In this document: piece after piece, positions 1 through 9,861 of the stretch
Layout: each line of letters begins with the position of its first letter
How positions within the stretch are numbered: position 1 is the first letter of the stretch
Assembly (NCBI GenBank): GCA_028564705.1
Contig: JAPXFQ010000347.1
Location: 62,001-126,000 of the forward strand
Length of the DNA: 64,000 bases
Origin: Apricaphanius iberus
Taxonomy: Eukaryota; Chordata; Actinopteri; Cyprinodontiformes; Aphaniidae
Direction: 5' to 3'
Made by a program: the position numbers and the translations under genes
The notes under the pieces: generated by a model
Database searches by the model: none
The model's input: the letters and a program-made list of their open reading frames with translations, nothing else
What the model was told of the DNA's origin: nothing

Positions 1-699
1 TTTTTCACAAATAAATATTTTAAATCATTACCTAAATTTTATTATCAGACAAAGTAACCTAGCCAAGTAAACCCAAATAAAACTTAAAGCTGTTCTTGAA
101 CCATTTTTTAGTAGATTACATGTCTGAAATACATGCTCAAAAAGTGGCTTTATAATGAAGTTTTGACCTAAAACCCACTGTGGGTCTAAAGCCTAAGTCA
201 TCACCTTTATCCACAATGAATTTGACAACAAAGCAAAAGATGTATATTCTACACATAGTTTTCAAACTACAAGTCAAAGGTGCCTACTAGGGTGCCATAT
301 GTGCCATCTACTGGGTAAATGCTTTGCTCTTCACTGATTAATCAACATCATCAGACTTATTACCTTATCTTGTCAAATTAAGCTTCATTGCTTACTCTGT
401 TTTATTTGGACAATAAAGTGTATTACGACATGTTTCTGAAAGGGTATGTTAGTGTGGATTATTTTGCATAATCATCTCATGTCTCTGTTTGGATCTTATG
501 CTCACCAGTAAACATACCATTGATGAAGCCACTCTGTCATGTGATATATTTGCGTTTACAACATTCCACAGCTATCCGATGCGTCAATCATTAGAATTCA
601 TTAAACGATTGGTTAGAATGACAAACAGAAAAATGAGGGACTATGAACAAGCGTGACTTTCTATCCATCAGCTATTGGCTGTGATGTTTCACAGTGCTT
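1..699. other. Intronic, no recognised feature
   Basis: AT-rich sequence downstream of the enpp2 SMB2 exon on the minus strand, so presumably inside the next enpp2 intron. I find no exon on either strand and no repeat I can name. The right edge abuts the 5' end of an L2 LINE. Confidence 0.4.
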
Positions 700-3600
700 C
701 TTCTCAAGATGGCGCCAGCGTGTTCGGCAGGCCGTCTATCCCTCCCTGGACTCTTCTTATTTTTTATCCTTTTATGTTATGTGCTTTCCCTGGGATATTC
801 ACTCACGACCTATGACAGACTTACCCTTTTGGATCTTCGGTATTCTGTAAGTTTTCCCCTGTATGGCAGCAATAACCTCCAGCAAAGGCTAAAACATCAG
901 TTTTCCTCTGTTCCTGTCACCCTATGGAGGACACATCCTCATGGGCGGCTCCCAAGACGTCGCCGCCGGCGGGGCTGTCGTAGTGGCCGCCGGGTTCACC
1001 TTCGATCGGCTCTGGATTGCTCGGTACGAGCGCAGCAACTCCGTCTGATGTGGGGGCCTCCTTGTCGCTCCATCAGCTGTTCTTTCCATCTCCAAGAGCA
1101 GCTGCCCCAGACCTGTGACAGATGCTGGCGAGGAGTGAAGGCGTCTAATCTCCGACATGTCAGCAACTGCCACACCCCTGGAGGTCCTGTCATTCAACCG
1201 GCGGTGCCGCTGCGGAGCGCTTTGATCAAGGCCCGCTCGATCCGGAATAAAACGTTCATCCTGAAGGATTTTTTCATTAATCGGGAGTTGGACGTCCTTT
1301 ATATCACCGAGTCATGGGTTGTGCCGGGTGAGTTGGCTCCAATCGCCGAACTGTTACCTGCTGGGTGTGCCTACCTGAATGTTCCTAGGCCAACGGGCCG
1401 TGGCGGAGGTCTATTGACTATTTTCAAGGCTAATATCCCCTGTCGGCCTACCTCCTATCAGGGAAATTGTGACTCATTTGAACTGTCCACCTTTGAACTT
1501 GGATTGTCTCCTCCGACTCTTTGCGTTTTATTATATAGGCCCCCTAAGGCAAATTTTGCCTTCGTCTCCCAACTTTCGGACTTCTTTGCTGATGTTCTCC
1601 TTAAGTATGATCATTTACTTATATTTGGAGATTTTAATATTCATGTCTGCTGTCCTGAGAAGTTCCTGGTGGCTGATTTTTGTAATTTAATTGACTCTTG
1701 CGGGCTGACGCAGTTGGTTGACTTCCCCACTCATGGGGGGTCTCACACATTGGATTTAGTTTTTTCTTCTTCTTCAAATATTGAGTTCTCAGTTTTATTT
1801 TCTGATTTTTTGTTTTCTTATGGGGACTCCTCTGATCCCGAGACCCTCCTATCCCTCTTTTCTGCCTCCTGCACATCCGTGCTTGACCAGATTGCCCCTT
1901 TAAAATCCCGATGCTCCCGTTGTCGCTCTGACCCCTGGCTTAACCTTCATACCCGTACTGCCAGACGGGAATGCAGGAGATGTGAGCGGCGGTGGAAAAA
2001 GGCTAAATCCCAGGCTTCCTTCCAGCTTCTCCGTGAGGCCTGGAGGTGTTACCAGCGCGTCGCTCGGAAGGCCCGCTATGATTTTTTTACTGCTATTGTT
2101 ACTCAACATTCGGGTAACCAGCGAGCCCTCTACTCCACTGTTAATGCAGTCCTGTCACCAAATGTTCCTGTATCGAATACCTCCGAGGAAAAGTGCACTC
2201 GATTCTTGAACTTTTTTATCTCTAAAGTTGCCACAATTAGGGCTCAGATTCTGCCTCCCACTCATCCAATAGCCCCTCTTTGTTCTCCATTATATTCTTT
2301 TGAGCATTTTTCCCCCGTCTCTTCTTCCTTCCTACTGATGACAGTGGCTGCTATGAAGCCTTCTGGCTCTCCTTGTGATTTTATGCCCCCTCGTTTTTTG
2401 AAGGAAGTCTTCCCGGCAGTTGCTCAACCGATCCTGGAGATCATTAATGCAAGTCTGAGGACGGGGATAGTTCCCCAGGAATTTAAGCATGCGGTGGTCC
2501 AGCCTATTCTAAAAAAACAAGGCTTGGACTCTACCGACCTTAACAATTACCGCCCGATATCAAAGCTTTCTTTCCCCTCCAAATTGTTGGAGAATATGGT
2601 TTTTATACAGATTTTTAATTTTCTTAAATCCAACAATGTTTTAGACATTTTTATGTCTGGTTTTCGTCCTCACCACAGCACTGAGACTGCTCTTATTCGA
2701 GTTTTTAACGATATTTTGCTTGCCTCTGATTCTGGTTCTCATGTGCTGTTGGTGCTTTTAGATCTATCTGCTGCTTTTGACACTGTAGACCACGTAATCC
2801 TACTACAGCGACTGGAGCACTTAATTGGCATTCGTGGATCAGCCTTAGAGTGGTTCCACTCCTATTTTAATGGCAGATGTTTTAATGTTGCCCTGGGGAA
2901 TTGCGCCTCTAGAGTGGCACCTCTTTTTTTGTGGGGTTCCCCAGGGGTCCATTTTAGGTCCACTTCTTTTTAATCTATATATTTTACCCTTGGCAGCCAT
3001 TTTTAGAAAACACCGGGTGAATTATCAACTCTACGCTGATGATTGTCAGCTTTATGTGGCCTTAAAAACTCCTGACCCTTTGCAACCACTGACTGACTGC
3101 CTGAGTGAAATGAGGTCCTGGGTCTCAGCCAACTTCCTCCACCTGAACAGCTCCAAATTGGAGGCTATTTTCTTTTCCCCCTGCTCTCCCGCTGCTGCGG
3201 AGCCATCATTGCCCCCTTCATTGTCTGCATTGGTAAAGCCTTCAATAAAAAATCTGGGGGTCACTCTGGATGCCTTTCTTAAAATGGATGTGCAGATAAA
3301 TCAAGTAGTCAGGTCATGTTTCTTTCATCTCCGACGGCTTGCCAAGCTAAAATCAGTCCTGAATAAAAAAGATCTCCAGTCAGTTGTCCATGCTTTTGTA
3401 ATGTCTCGTCTGGACTATGCTAACGCTCTCTTATATGTTGTTCCCTCCTCTTCAGTGGTGCGGCTCCAACTGGTACAAAACGCCGCCGCTAGGTTTCTGA
3501 CGGGCACAGAACGGCGGCAGCACATCACCCCTGTCTTGGCTAATTTACACTGGCTTCCAGTGAGATTTCGCATTAAGTTTAAAATTCTCCTGCTAGTCTA

Positions 3601-4030
3601 TAAATCAATGCACGAAATGGCCCCCTTTTATTTGGCACAGCTTTTAAGCCCTCACGTTCCGGCGCGAACCTTGAGGTCATCTGAACAGTACCTTCTGCTT
3701 GTTCCTCCTGCCCGCTATAAGGCCCGTGGGGAACGGGCTTTTTCAGTTTGTGCTCCTAAGCTCTGGAACCAACTCCCCCTGACGGTCCGACTCGCCCCGT
3801 CCCTCCCCATTTTTAAAGTTCGTCTTAAGACATATTTTTATTCCCAAGCCTTCTCGGCTGAGTCGGTTTAACCCCTATGAGATCTTGTCTGTTTGTTTTT
3901 ACCATTTTTACTTGTTTTAGCTATTTTATGCTGCTGTATATTCTTAAGTAGTTTATTGTCTTGTACAGCACTTTGGTTGGCGTTGTCGTTGTTTAAATGT
4001 GCTTTATAAATAAAGGATGATGATGATGAT
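700..4030 (+). mobile_element. L2-type LINE, copy A, near full length
   Basis: Non-LTR retrotransposon of the L2/CR1 group. It starts at a CAAGATGGCG motif near 705 and ends in AATAAA followed by GATGATGATGAT. It encodes an apurinic-type endonuclease and then a reverse transcriptase in one long frame. A second copy (B) lies on the minus strand at 25866-28902. Relative to B, copy A lacks about 135 bp after position 1760, in the C-terminal part of the endonuclease. It also has one extra T in a T-run near 2924-2930. The GATGAT tail and the L2-like C-terminal block ([15 protein letters not shown]) support the clade; the family name is not known to me. Confidence 0.9.
709..3871 (+). pseudogene. 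L2 endonuclease/reverse transcriptase ORF, frameshifted
   Basis: Would cut target DNA and reverse-transcribe the element's own RNA. The first likely start is the ATG at 709, inside CAAGATGGCG; the frame is open further upstream only from GTG. Residues 1-35 are strongly hydrophobic after a short polar start, like a signal peptide. An arginine run (PRRRRRRG) follows. The endonuclease shows ITESW and IFGDFNIHV, but the SDH block is missing through the deletion near 1760. The reverse transcriptase shows [35 protein letters not shown] and an intact YADD box (LYADDCQLY). The frame breaks near 2924-2930 in a run of seven T (six in copy B) and continues in another frame to the stop at 3871. It cannot make a full protein as it stands. 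Confidence 0.85.
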
Positions 4031-4490
4031 AGAAGGGATAACCTAGATTCAAAAGCTAACACTTCAAGATATGTGCAGTGAAATTTTTAGAGTTTGTTAG
4101 CAAATTAGCGGACGTGTCTTCTTTTGGAATGGAGTGGAAGGGGGTGGAAGGATGAGGACGATAAATTTCAGAGCTTAATTTCTGCGGTTTATTAGCTTTT
4201 TTATGTGCTTCATATCGTTGCTGACAAACGACTTTAATCGATCGGACCCCTATGGATGTAAAAAAGACTTGTTGTTTGAGATGGATTGGTTTTGTCATGT
4301 TTATTGGACTACAGAGGGGTAAGCTGTAAATTGTATCTTCTTTGCAGTGTGTGGAGGGATATGTGTGTCTGTGTTGGCAAAAGTTATAATCCTATCTATG
4401 ATTGGCAGATATTAGGATCACAAGACTCTTTCTAATTCTTTTTCTAATTCTTCTTTCTAATTATGTATAACACGTATAAGTTCAAAGAAG
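4031..4490. other. Unclassified spacer
   Basis: Sequence between the L2 tail and a Tc1 remnant. It contains a short tandem of TTCTAATTC-like units at about 4431-4460. No gene or named repeat seen. Confidence 0.3.
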
Positions 4491-4494
4491 TTAG

Positions 4495-5213
4495 AAGACA
4501 AAATGAAGGTGGATTTAAACGTGGAAGTGGCTCAGGGCCGGATCTGGGCCAAACGAATGCTATTGGCTATCGTAAAGTATTGGTTCATGGTATTGGTTTA
4601 CTTTAAGAAATACTTAGAACAGTATCTGCCCAATACCAAATACCAGTATCGGTATTGGCGCATTCCCAGTGCATTCCAAAGCAGACTGGGGTTTCTAGAT
4701 GTCTTGTTCAAGCTCTTTTGAAGAAGCACAAAGAAACAGGCAACGTTGAGGATCATTGACGCAGTGGTCGGCCAAGGAAACTTAGTGCAGCAGATAAAAG
4801 ACATCAAGCATATTACCCTCAAAATTGGAAGATTTCTAACAGTGCCATCAGCTCAGAACGGGCAGAAACCAGTGAAACCCAGTACACCCATCTACTATCT
4901 GATAGAGGTTGGCCAGAAGTGGTCTTCATGGAACAGTTGCAGCCAAAAAACCAAATCTGCCACGTGGAAACAAGGCCAAGAGACTCAAGTATAGATGAAA
5001 ACATAGGAACTATAATACAGAATAATGGCAGCAGGTACTCTGGAACTATGATTTAAAATGTGAAATAAGTGGCTGTAGCAGAAGGCAGTTTGTTGGTTGA
5101 AGGACTGGAGAGTGACACAGTAATGAGTGTCTGAAGGCAACAGTTAAGCATGGCTGTGGTTCCTTGAATTTTGGGGCTACATAACTGCTAATGGAATAGA
5201 GATCCCCAACTAT
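4495..5213 (+). mobile_element. Tc1-like transposase remnant
   Basis: A decayed Tc1/mariner transposase, readable only by hopping frames. Recognisable pieces are PRKLSAADKRH, SNSAISSERAETS and, near 5070-5160, GCSRRQFVG followed by ATVKHGCGSLNF. These match, in order, the DNA-binding linker and the central catalytic region of Tc1 transposases as I know them. The inner stretch 4575-4680, with repeated GGTATTGG/CCAATACC motifs, does not fit the transposase and may be another small insertion. The 3' part is cut off at 5214, where an L2 tail begins. No intact terminal repeat is visible. Function is lost. Confidence 0.65.
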
Positions 5214-5710
5214 TCAATTCAATTCACTTTTATTTATATAGCGCCAATTCACAACAAATGTCATCTCAAGGCACTTTACAGCAAAAGTCATTTCAATACA
5301 CTTATACAAACATTCCAATCAGTTAAAAGTTTTCTAAGTAAGGAATCCCAGGAGATTGCGATGAGTCATTGATGTGAGGTTGTGCTCAGATCATTCAGAC
5401 TCCAACCACAGCTATTCCTCAGCAATCCCTCATACTGAGCAAGCATGTAGCGACAGTGAAGAGGAAAAACTCCCCTTTAACAGGAAGAAACCTCCGGCAG
5501 AACCAGAACCAGAACCTGAATCAGTACAAGCGGCCATCTCCCACGACCGTCTGGGGGTCTGAGAAGACAGAGAAGAGACAGCATGGAGGATGCTCTGTGA
5601 CTTTAAGCATCATCTGGGCTGATGCTCCCCATCCAGCAGGGGGCGCTATAGTTGAACAGTGTACCAGACCATGTGGAGCTTCTATGGGGAGAAAAATACT
5701 GAGTGAAAAC
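5214..5710 (-). mobile_element. 5'-truncated L2 fragment (same family as 15.6-20.4 kb)
   Basis: Only the 3' untranslated end of an L2 element, inserted on the minus strand. On the plus strand it opens with the pentamer tail TTCAATTCAATTCA, then TTTATTTATATAGCGCC, and continues with the same 3' UTR found at 15566-16050: CAGGAAGAAACCTCC, CACGACCGTCTGGGGGTCTG and GGGGAGAAAAATACTGAG. Identity ends at about 5710. It interrupts the Tc1 remnant to its left and holds no coding sequence. Confidence 0.85.
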
Positions 5711-6048
5711 TACCACCCATCGCTTAGTTATATGCTTAGTTATGCTGTCCTGTGACACATTCTGTTTGACTGCTAAAACAGAGTCTCCTTTCTCTCAGCA
5801 ATTTTTTATCTGCAATCATGTATGAAGTTGTTTGTTCTTTCATAGCTGATTAATGAACAGGTCAGCAACAGATCCGATAGGGTGTGGTTAAATCATTATA
5901 TATACTTGTATATATCTTAACCTTACTTGGCTTAAGTATTTTTTTGTTGTTGTTGATCTTAAATAACGTTTTACTAAGAATTCTATGCAAAGCTTTATAT
6001 ATGAGAGCCCAGCATTGTATATAAAGAGGGAGAGTTGAAGCTGCAAAC
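5711..6048. other. enpp2 intron sequence, unclassified
   Basis: AT-rich sequence immediately downstream of the enpp2 SMB2 exon. No repeat recognised. The donor site GTTTGC lies at its right edge on the minus strand. Confidence 0.4.
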
Positions 6049-6174
6049 CTCTACACGTCCTCTTGTAGTTGGTACAGCAGTCTCCTCTGGCCAGGCAGTC
6101 ATCTGAGCAGTGGCAGGCATGCAGATTGTTTCGAGTCTCCCCACATCGATCCTTGCTGCATTCATAACCTCCCT
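6049..6174 (-). CDS. enpp2: enpp2 (autotaxin) exon: second somatomedin-B domain
   Basis: A 126-nt exon encoding the second SMB domain of ectonucleotide pyrophosphatase/phosphodiesterase 2, the secreted lysophospholipase D that makes lysophosphatidic acid. The minus-strand reading is [12 protein letters not shown], then [19 protein letters not shown]. All eight SMB cysteines are present. The wording [17 protein letters not shown] fits ENPP2 better than ENPP1 or ENPP3, as I know those families. It is flanked by an acceptor (CATACAG) and a donor (AGAG|GTTTGC). Its first two bases complete a Glu codon split with the SMB1 exon at 12897-13052 (phase 1), giving the join LRT-E-GGYEC. In autotaxin the SMB domains mediate integrin and cell-surface binding. 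No stop or frame break is seen. The following catalytic-domain exons are not in the window. Confidence 0.93.
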
Positions 6175-6832
6175 CTGTATGCACGAGGAACAAAAAAAAA
6201 CTTTATTCTCAAATCTGAATGGAAAACCAATGACCCAACAATCGTTTTACAGTTGCAATTGATTTTAGAGATTAGAGCAGAAAGCACATCACACTGAAAG
6301 TGTTCTGAATGTGTAGATAGCAGGCAGGATGGAGTCTATGGTGACTTTGTGGTTTAAAAAGTTTTCCCCTTGATCAGCGGCTTCTTTTGAGATGTGACAC
6401 TGTCAGGGAAAATTACACCATGGCTTTAAGGCCCATGCAGGAGTAAAGTGGCAAATCAGCAGTGGTGAGCCAACGACCACCAGGTTGAAAGAGAGAACAT
6501 AAAATGAGACCACCAGTACTGGAAGTAGCAGGGGGGAAATGTTGACACAGCAGAGAAAGAGGGAGGAAAAACCAGCAAACCTGTTTCAGCATCATTAAAT
6601 GCAGCACACTCTCCAAGTTCATGCATACTGAATGATCCACTTAAAAGTTTGCTATAATTTCAATTATGATTATTCGTTTCATTTTAAAAACAATTTATGG
6701 ATTAAATCTCTGTAAGGAAAAAAAAATCCTTGCTGAAACCTTAATATTTGTTATGACTTTATGCCCTGTTTCAGAAAAAGTATGTAAACAACAAGCCTGT
6801 GAATATTCTCATTCATCCAGGTCATGGTTATC
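6175..6832. other. enpp2 intron 3, left part, unclassified
   Basis: Intron between the two SMB exons. No repeat I can name in this stretch. The short open frames here show no known domain. Confidence 0.4.
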
Positions 6833-7002
6833 TCAAGGAAATTTCAATCGAACGCAACTGGACTTGGTAATTTGTCTTGGAAGACGTTTCACCTCTTATC
6901 CAAGAGGCTTCATCAGCGGCGAGCATGAACTGATGAGGCCTCTTGAAACGTCTTCCAAGACAAATTACCAAGTCCAGTTGCGTTCTATTGAAATTTCCTT
7001 GA
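6833..7002. repeat. Near-perfect 58-bp inverted repeat (hairpin)
   Basis: Left arm 6833-6890 and right arm 6945-7002 are reverse complements with a single difference by eye (CAATCGAACG versus CAATAGAACG). The loop contains a second short palindrome (GAGGCTTCATCAG and CTGATGAGGCCTC). The same peptide is therefore readable on both strands, which makes spurious open frames. It is probably the end of a fish MITE or a foldback insertion. Confidence 0.85.
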
Positions 7003-7126
7003 GATGTAAACAACGTTTGATGTATAATAGCCAAGTCAAAGGTCATGTTAGAAATACTGTAACAAAGCCATGTTAGGAAAGCCTTGCCACTCTCCATTCA
7101 ATCCCATTGTAATAAAATTTGTTTGC

Positions 7127-7810
7127 AGTTCCACCAGAGTTCCACTGGGGGGCGATCGCCATGAGTGCAGGATGAATGTGAGTCTATGGAGCTAGACGGC
7201 TAAATTTGTCTCTTTCACCCAATTGCCGTTGAGAAATCTAAGATTTGATTGTATGTTTCGCAAGCTCAACATGGGTTATTTGAGGAAAGTTGAATAAACG
7301 AGTATGTATGTCCTTTGGTTTTCTTACAGGTTGAGTCGTTGTTGCCCATAAAAAGCTAGCTAGCATTTTGCTAATGATCGCTGATTGGTCAGGGACAGAC
7401 TGATTACAACCAGATGTACTGCTTGACGACATCGCAGCATCCGAAGCGGTACCAGAATGTTAAGTAGGACTTTTTATTTCTAACCTAACAATATTTTTTG
7501 GTTGCTGGCTCTGTTATCTGCCTATGGTTATGTATGTACTGTGAAATTTAAACAAAAAAATAAGGATTGCCGTAAAGTAGTACATCATTGACAGTTTAAA
7601 GTAGTTTTTAAAGTAAATAAGTGACTAAAAAAATCTAACACCCAGCAATGTGTCATTTCTTTGCATCTCCTTTCGAAAAAAATATTTCAAATTACTAGAC
7701 AAAAAATGATATCCTGAGATGAGATGATTTTGAGGGGTTCCATAGACCTCCATTCATTCTGCACTCGTCATGAGAGTGTCTTCATATGGAACCAGAGTGG
7801 AACTGAAACC
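7127..7810. mobile_element. MITE-like element with imperfect terminal inverted repeats
   Basis: The left end (GCAGTTCCACCAGAGTTCCA, then GAGTGCAGGATGAATG and GTCTATGGAG) is repeated in inverse order at the right end (CTCCATTCATTCTGCACTCG, then AACCAGAGTGGAACTG). The arms are about 60-70 bp and clearly diverged. The interior has no transposase. Target duplication not resolved, superfamily unknown. Confidence 0.55.
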
Positions 7811-8860
7811 AGTTCAGAACCCGGAAGTAGCATGAGAGTGGGAGTTCTCTTTATTAGAATTTCTCTGACTGCAAGTTCAACATCAAAAGGAGCAATTTTG
7901 AAACAAAAGGGCAAAAAAACAAAAGTTTTTTTTGCACATAGAAATGGCACAGTACTGAAAGGTCAAGATAAAAAGCTGCTAAATGCTCTAAAAGTATCAA
8001 AATTAGAAGAAAGGCAATTATGACAACTAAAGTTGATTCAGGTCCTGTTTCTGTGGGAGCTTTCTACCTGTTTAAGGAGAATGTTCCTTTCCATTGTCGC
8101 TACATGCATTCCCAGTATGAGGGATTGCTCTAAACAACATAATGCACGGACAGTCCACTATTGGTACATGCTCATCCAGCCACATACAGTCACTTGACTG
8201 TATTGTTGACTACCATGGATCAAATTGGAATTCATGGAATCGACTTTGAACGTATCTGCCAAATTGAATTTAGTGTATATTTAAGTATATTAACGGGATC
8301 TGATTCTTTCTTAGTTAAGTGCCTTAAATGAATATTGATCGACTGATTATGACTGAAAACAGGTGTGCTGGGGCAGTGACCCATCTAATTCATTAAGGGT
8401 AGTGCCCCATAAGATCGTGACTTGCCTTTGAGAAATTTGTTGAAAAATACCCAAGCCTCTTTTATAGAGATCTGTTCAAAAACAACATGTCTGTAATTAA
8501 ATTAGTATATTTTTGTAATTGTCCCAACCTGTGCTATTTGGCTTTTCTCATATAGAATACTATATTAATAATTAATTTCGGACTAAATATATTCAATACA
8601 TTGTAAAATAACAGCTTTTAACATTTTTGAAAATTTTGATTCCCCCCCCCAAAAAAATTGATTTTCATGGATTCCCCATTTTAAGAACCTGGAGGCAATT
8701 TTGAATCCAAATTGACCAGATTTATTTGTATAAAACAGTAGTTATGTGAAAAACATCTATATGTAAAGAACTTCTATAAAAATACAAACAGTGAAAACGC
8801 AATGCTAAATAAACTACTTTTTGGTCAATTCAAATCATTTACAAGTTTTTGACAGCACAG
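7811..8860. other. enpp2 intron 3, unclassified
   Basis: AT-rich sequence with a C/A homopolymer patch near 8643. No gene or named repeat. The phrase GTGCCTTAAATGAATA near 8320 recurs near 9301, each time followed by a similar block containing a form of GACCCATAAGA(C/T), so these two stretches are copies of an unnamed repeat. Confidence 0.35.
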
Positions 8861-9000
8861 TCAGTCAAAGAAAGTAGTCAAAACATATGCAGCTAAAGAT
8901 CTGGTCCCCAGTTTGTCTTGGACTTGTTGACCTCTTCTGACGGTCACGGTGCATCCATTTACTGTCCAAAGTACTTCTGGTGCATTAGGAAGAGCTATCG
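8861..9000 (-). CDS. Candidate terminal coding exon, unidentified
   Basis: On the minus strand a polypyrimidine-like stretch and acceptor (CTTGTCATTTAG) precede an open reading of about 45 codons that ends at a TGA. The peptide is LPNAPEVLWTVNGCTVTVRR followed by GQQVQDKLGTRSLAAYVLTTFFD. It has the composition of real protein rather than noise, and its C-terminal half vaguely resembles a BEN-type domain, but I cannot assign it. It lies inside enpp2 intron 3 on the same strand. It could be an exon of a transposon-encoded or retro-inserted gene, or chance. Upstream exons were not found. Confidence 0.3.
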
Positions 9001-9479
9001 CTAAATGACAAGAAATAATGAAAATATTATCATTTTGAGGCAAAACGTCACAGATGAGGAAGATTTTTTTGATTACTGTTTGGTCGCGTTAGAGAAATAT
9101 ATTGAAAAAGTGTTCACATCGGTGGGGTTGCCAATACTTACAAGTTATAATTCATTTAGGTTTTTTTTTTTTGTTCCATTTGGTGGGTTAGGGTTAGGGG
9201 TTAGAAGCACCGCGCATTGATGTCCATCAAGGATTTATTGAGTAAATCCATTCCTTTCAGGTCAAAAATGATGTCATCCCCATTGGGGTCAAAAGGTTAT
9301 GTGCCTTAAATGAATAGTGGTTGACTAATTATGTTTGGAATCAGGTGTGTTTGGGCAGACACATCTAATTAATCAAGGGTAATGACCCATAAGACCATCA
9401 CTTAGAGCCACTGCCTTAGAGAAATTGGTTGAGAATCATTAGTACATAAATAAAGAAAATGAAACCTTTTTCTAGTCAT
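9001..9479. other. enpp2 intron 3, unclassified
   Basis: Contains a T-homopolymer near 9161 and the GGGTTAGGGTTAGGGGTTAG stretch at 9184-9203, a short telomere-like repeat. It also holds the second copy of the block noted near 8320. No gene. Confidence 0.35.
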
Positions 9480-9670
9480 ACAACTCAAGTGGTTGAACAA
9501 CACTCGCCCACCATACTCACATATTACACAGACACAAAGATCAGGTGGCAGCACTTTGGGTTGTGTGTGTTTCCCAATGGCATACCAACGTGTGGCAGTG
9601 GAGGAAACTGGAATCAAACCCACAACTGTCGGATTGAAAGGCAACCCCTCTTTACATTGAGTCACAGCTA
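9480..9670 (-). repeat. Possible degenerate tRNA-derived SINE head
   Basis: Reverse complement reads as a tRNA-like segment: GTGACTCAATGTAAAG (weak A box), then TTGTGGGTTTGATTCC (good B box, 12 of the usual positions). The rest is not matched to a known SINE body. Weak call. Confidence 0.35.
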
Positions 9671-9734
9671 TCCTAACACTCCATTAGCTAGTAATTTATA
9701 TGCCAGATGATCCCTAATGTGACCCATACAACCA

Positions 9735-9861
9735 TGGTAAATGGCATACATTTCTATAGCGCTTTATCAGTCAGAGGACCACAAAGTGCTTTATACTACA
9801 CAGTTAGTCATTCACCCATTAATGCACACATTCAAACGCTGCTGCTGCTGGTAAATTACAT
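9735..9861 (-). repeat. SINE, 3' half (split by a LINE)
   Basis: Tail half of a tRNA-derived SINE on the minus strand. AGCGCTTTAT and CACAAAGTGCTTTATAC are the usual fish SINE tail block. The following CATTCACCCATTAATGCACACATTC block also appears at 34740-34775 and, in the other direction, near 43480-43510. The other half is at 12573-12775, beyond the inserted LINE. Confidence 0.75.

Noticed and set aside
6666..7076. 137-codon open frame
   Set aside because: It runs through the 58-bp hairpin, which gives the same peptide on both strands; no domain.
9184..9203. Interstitial telomere
   Set aside because: Only three imperfect TTAGGG-like units; too short.
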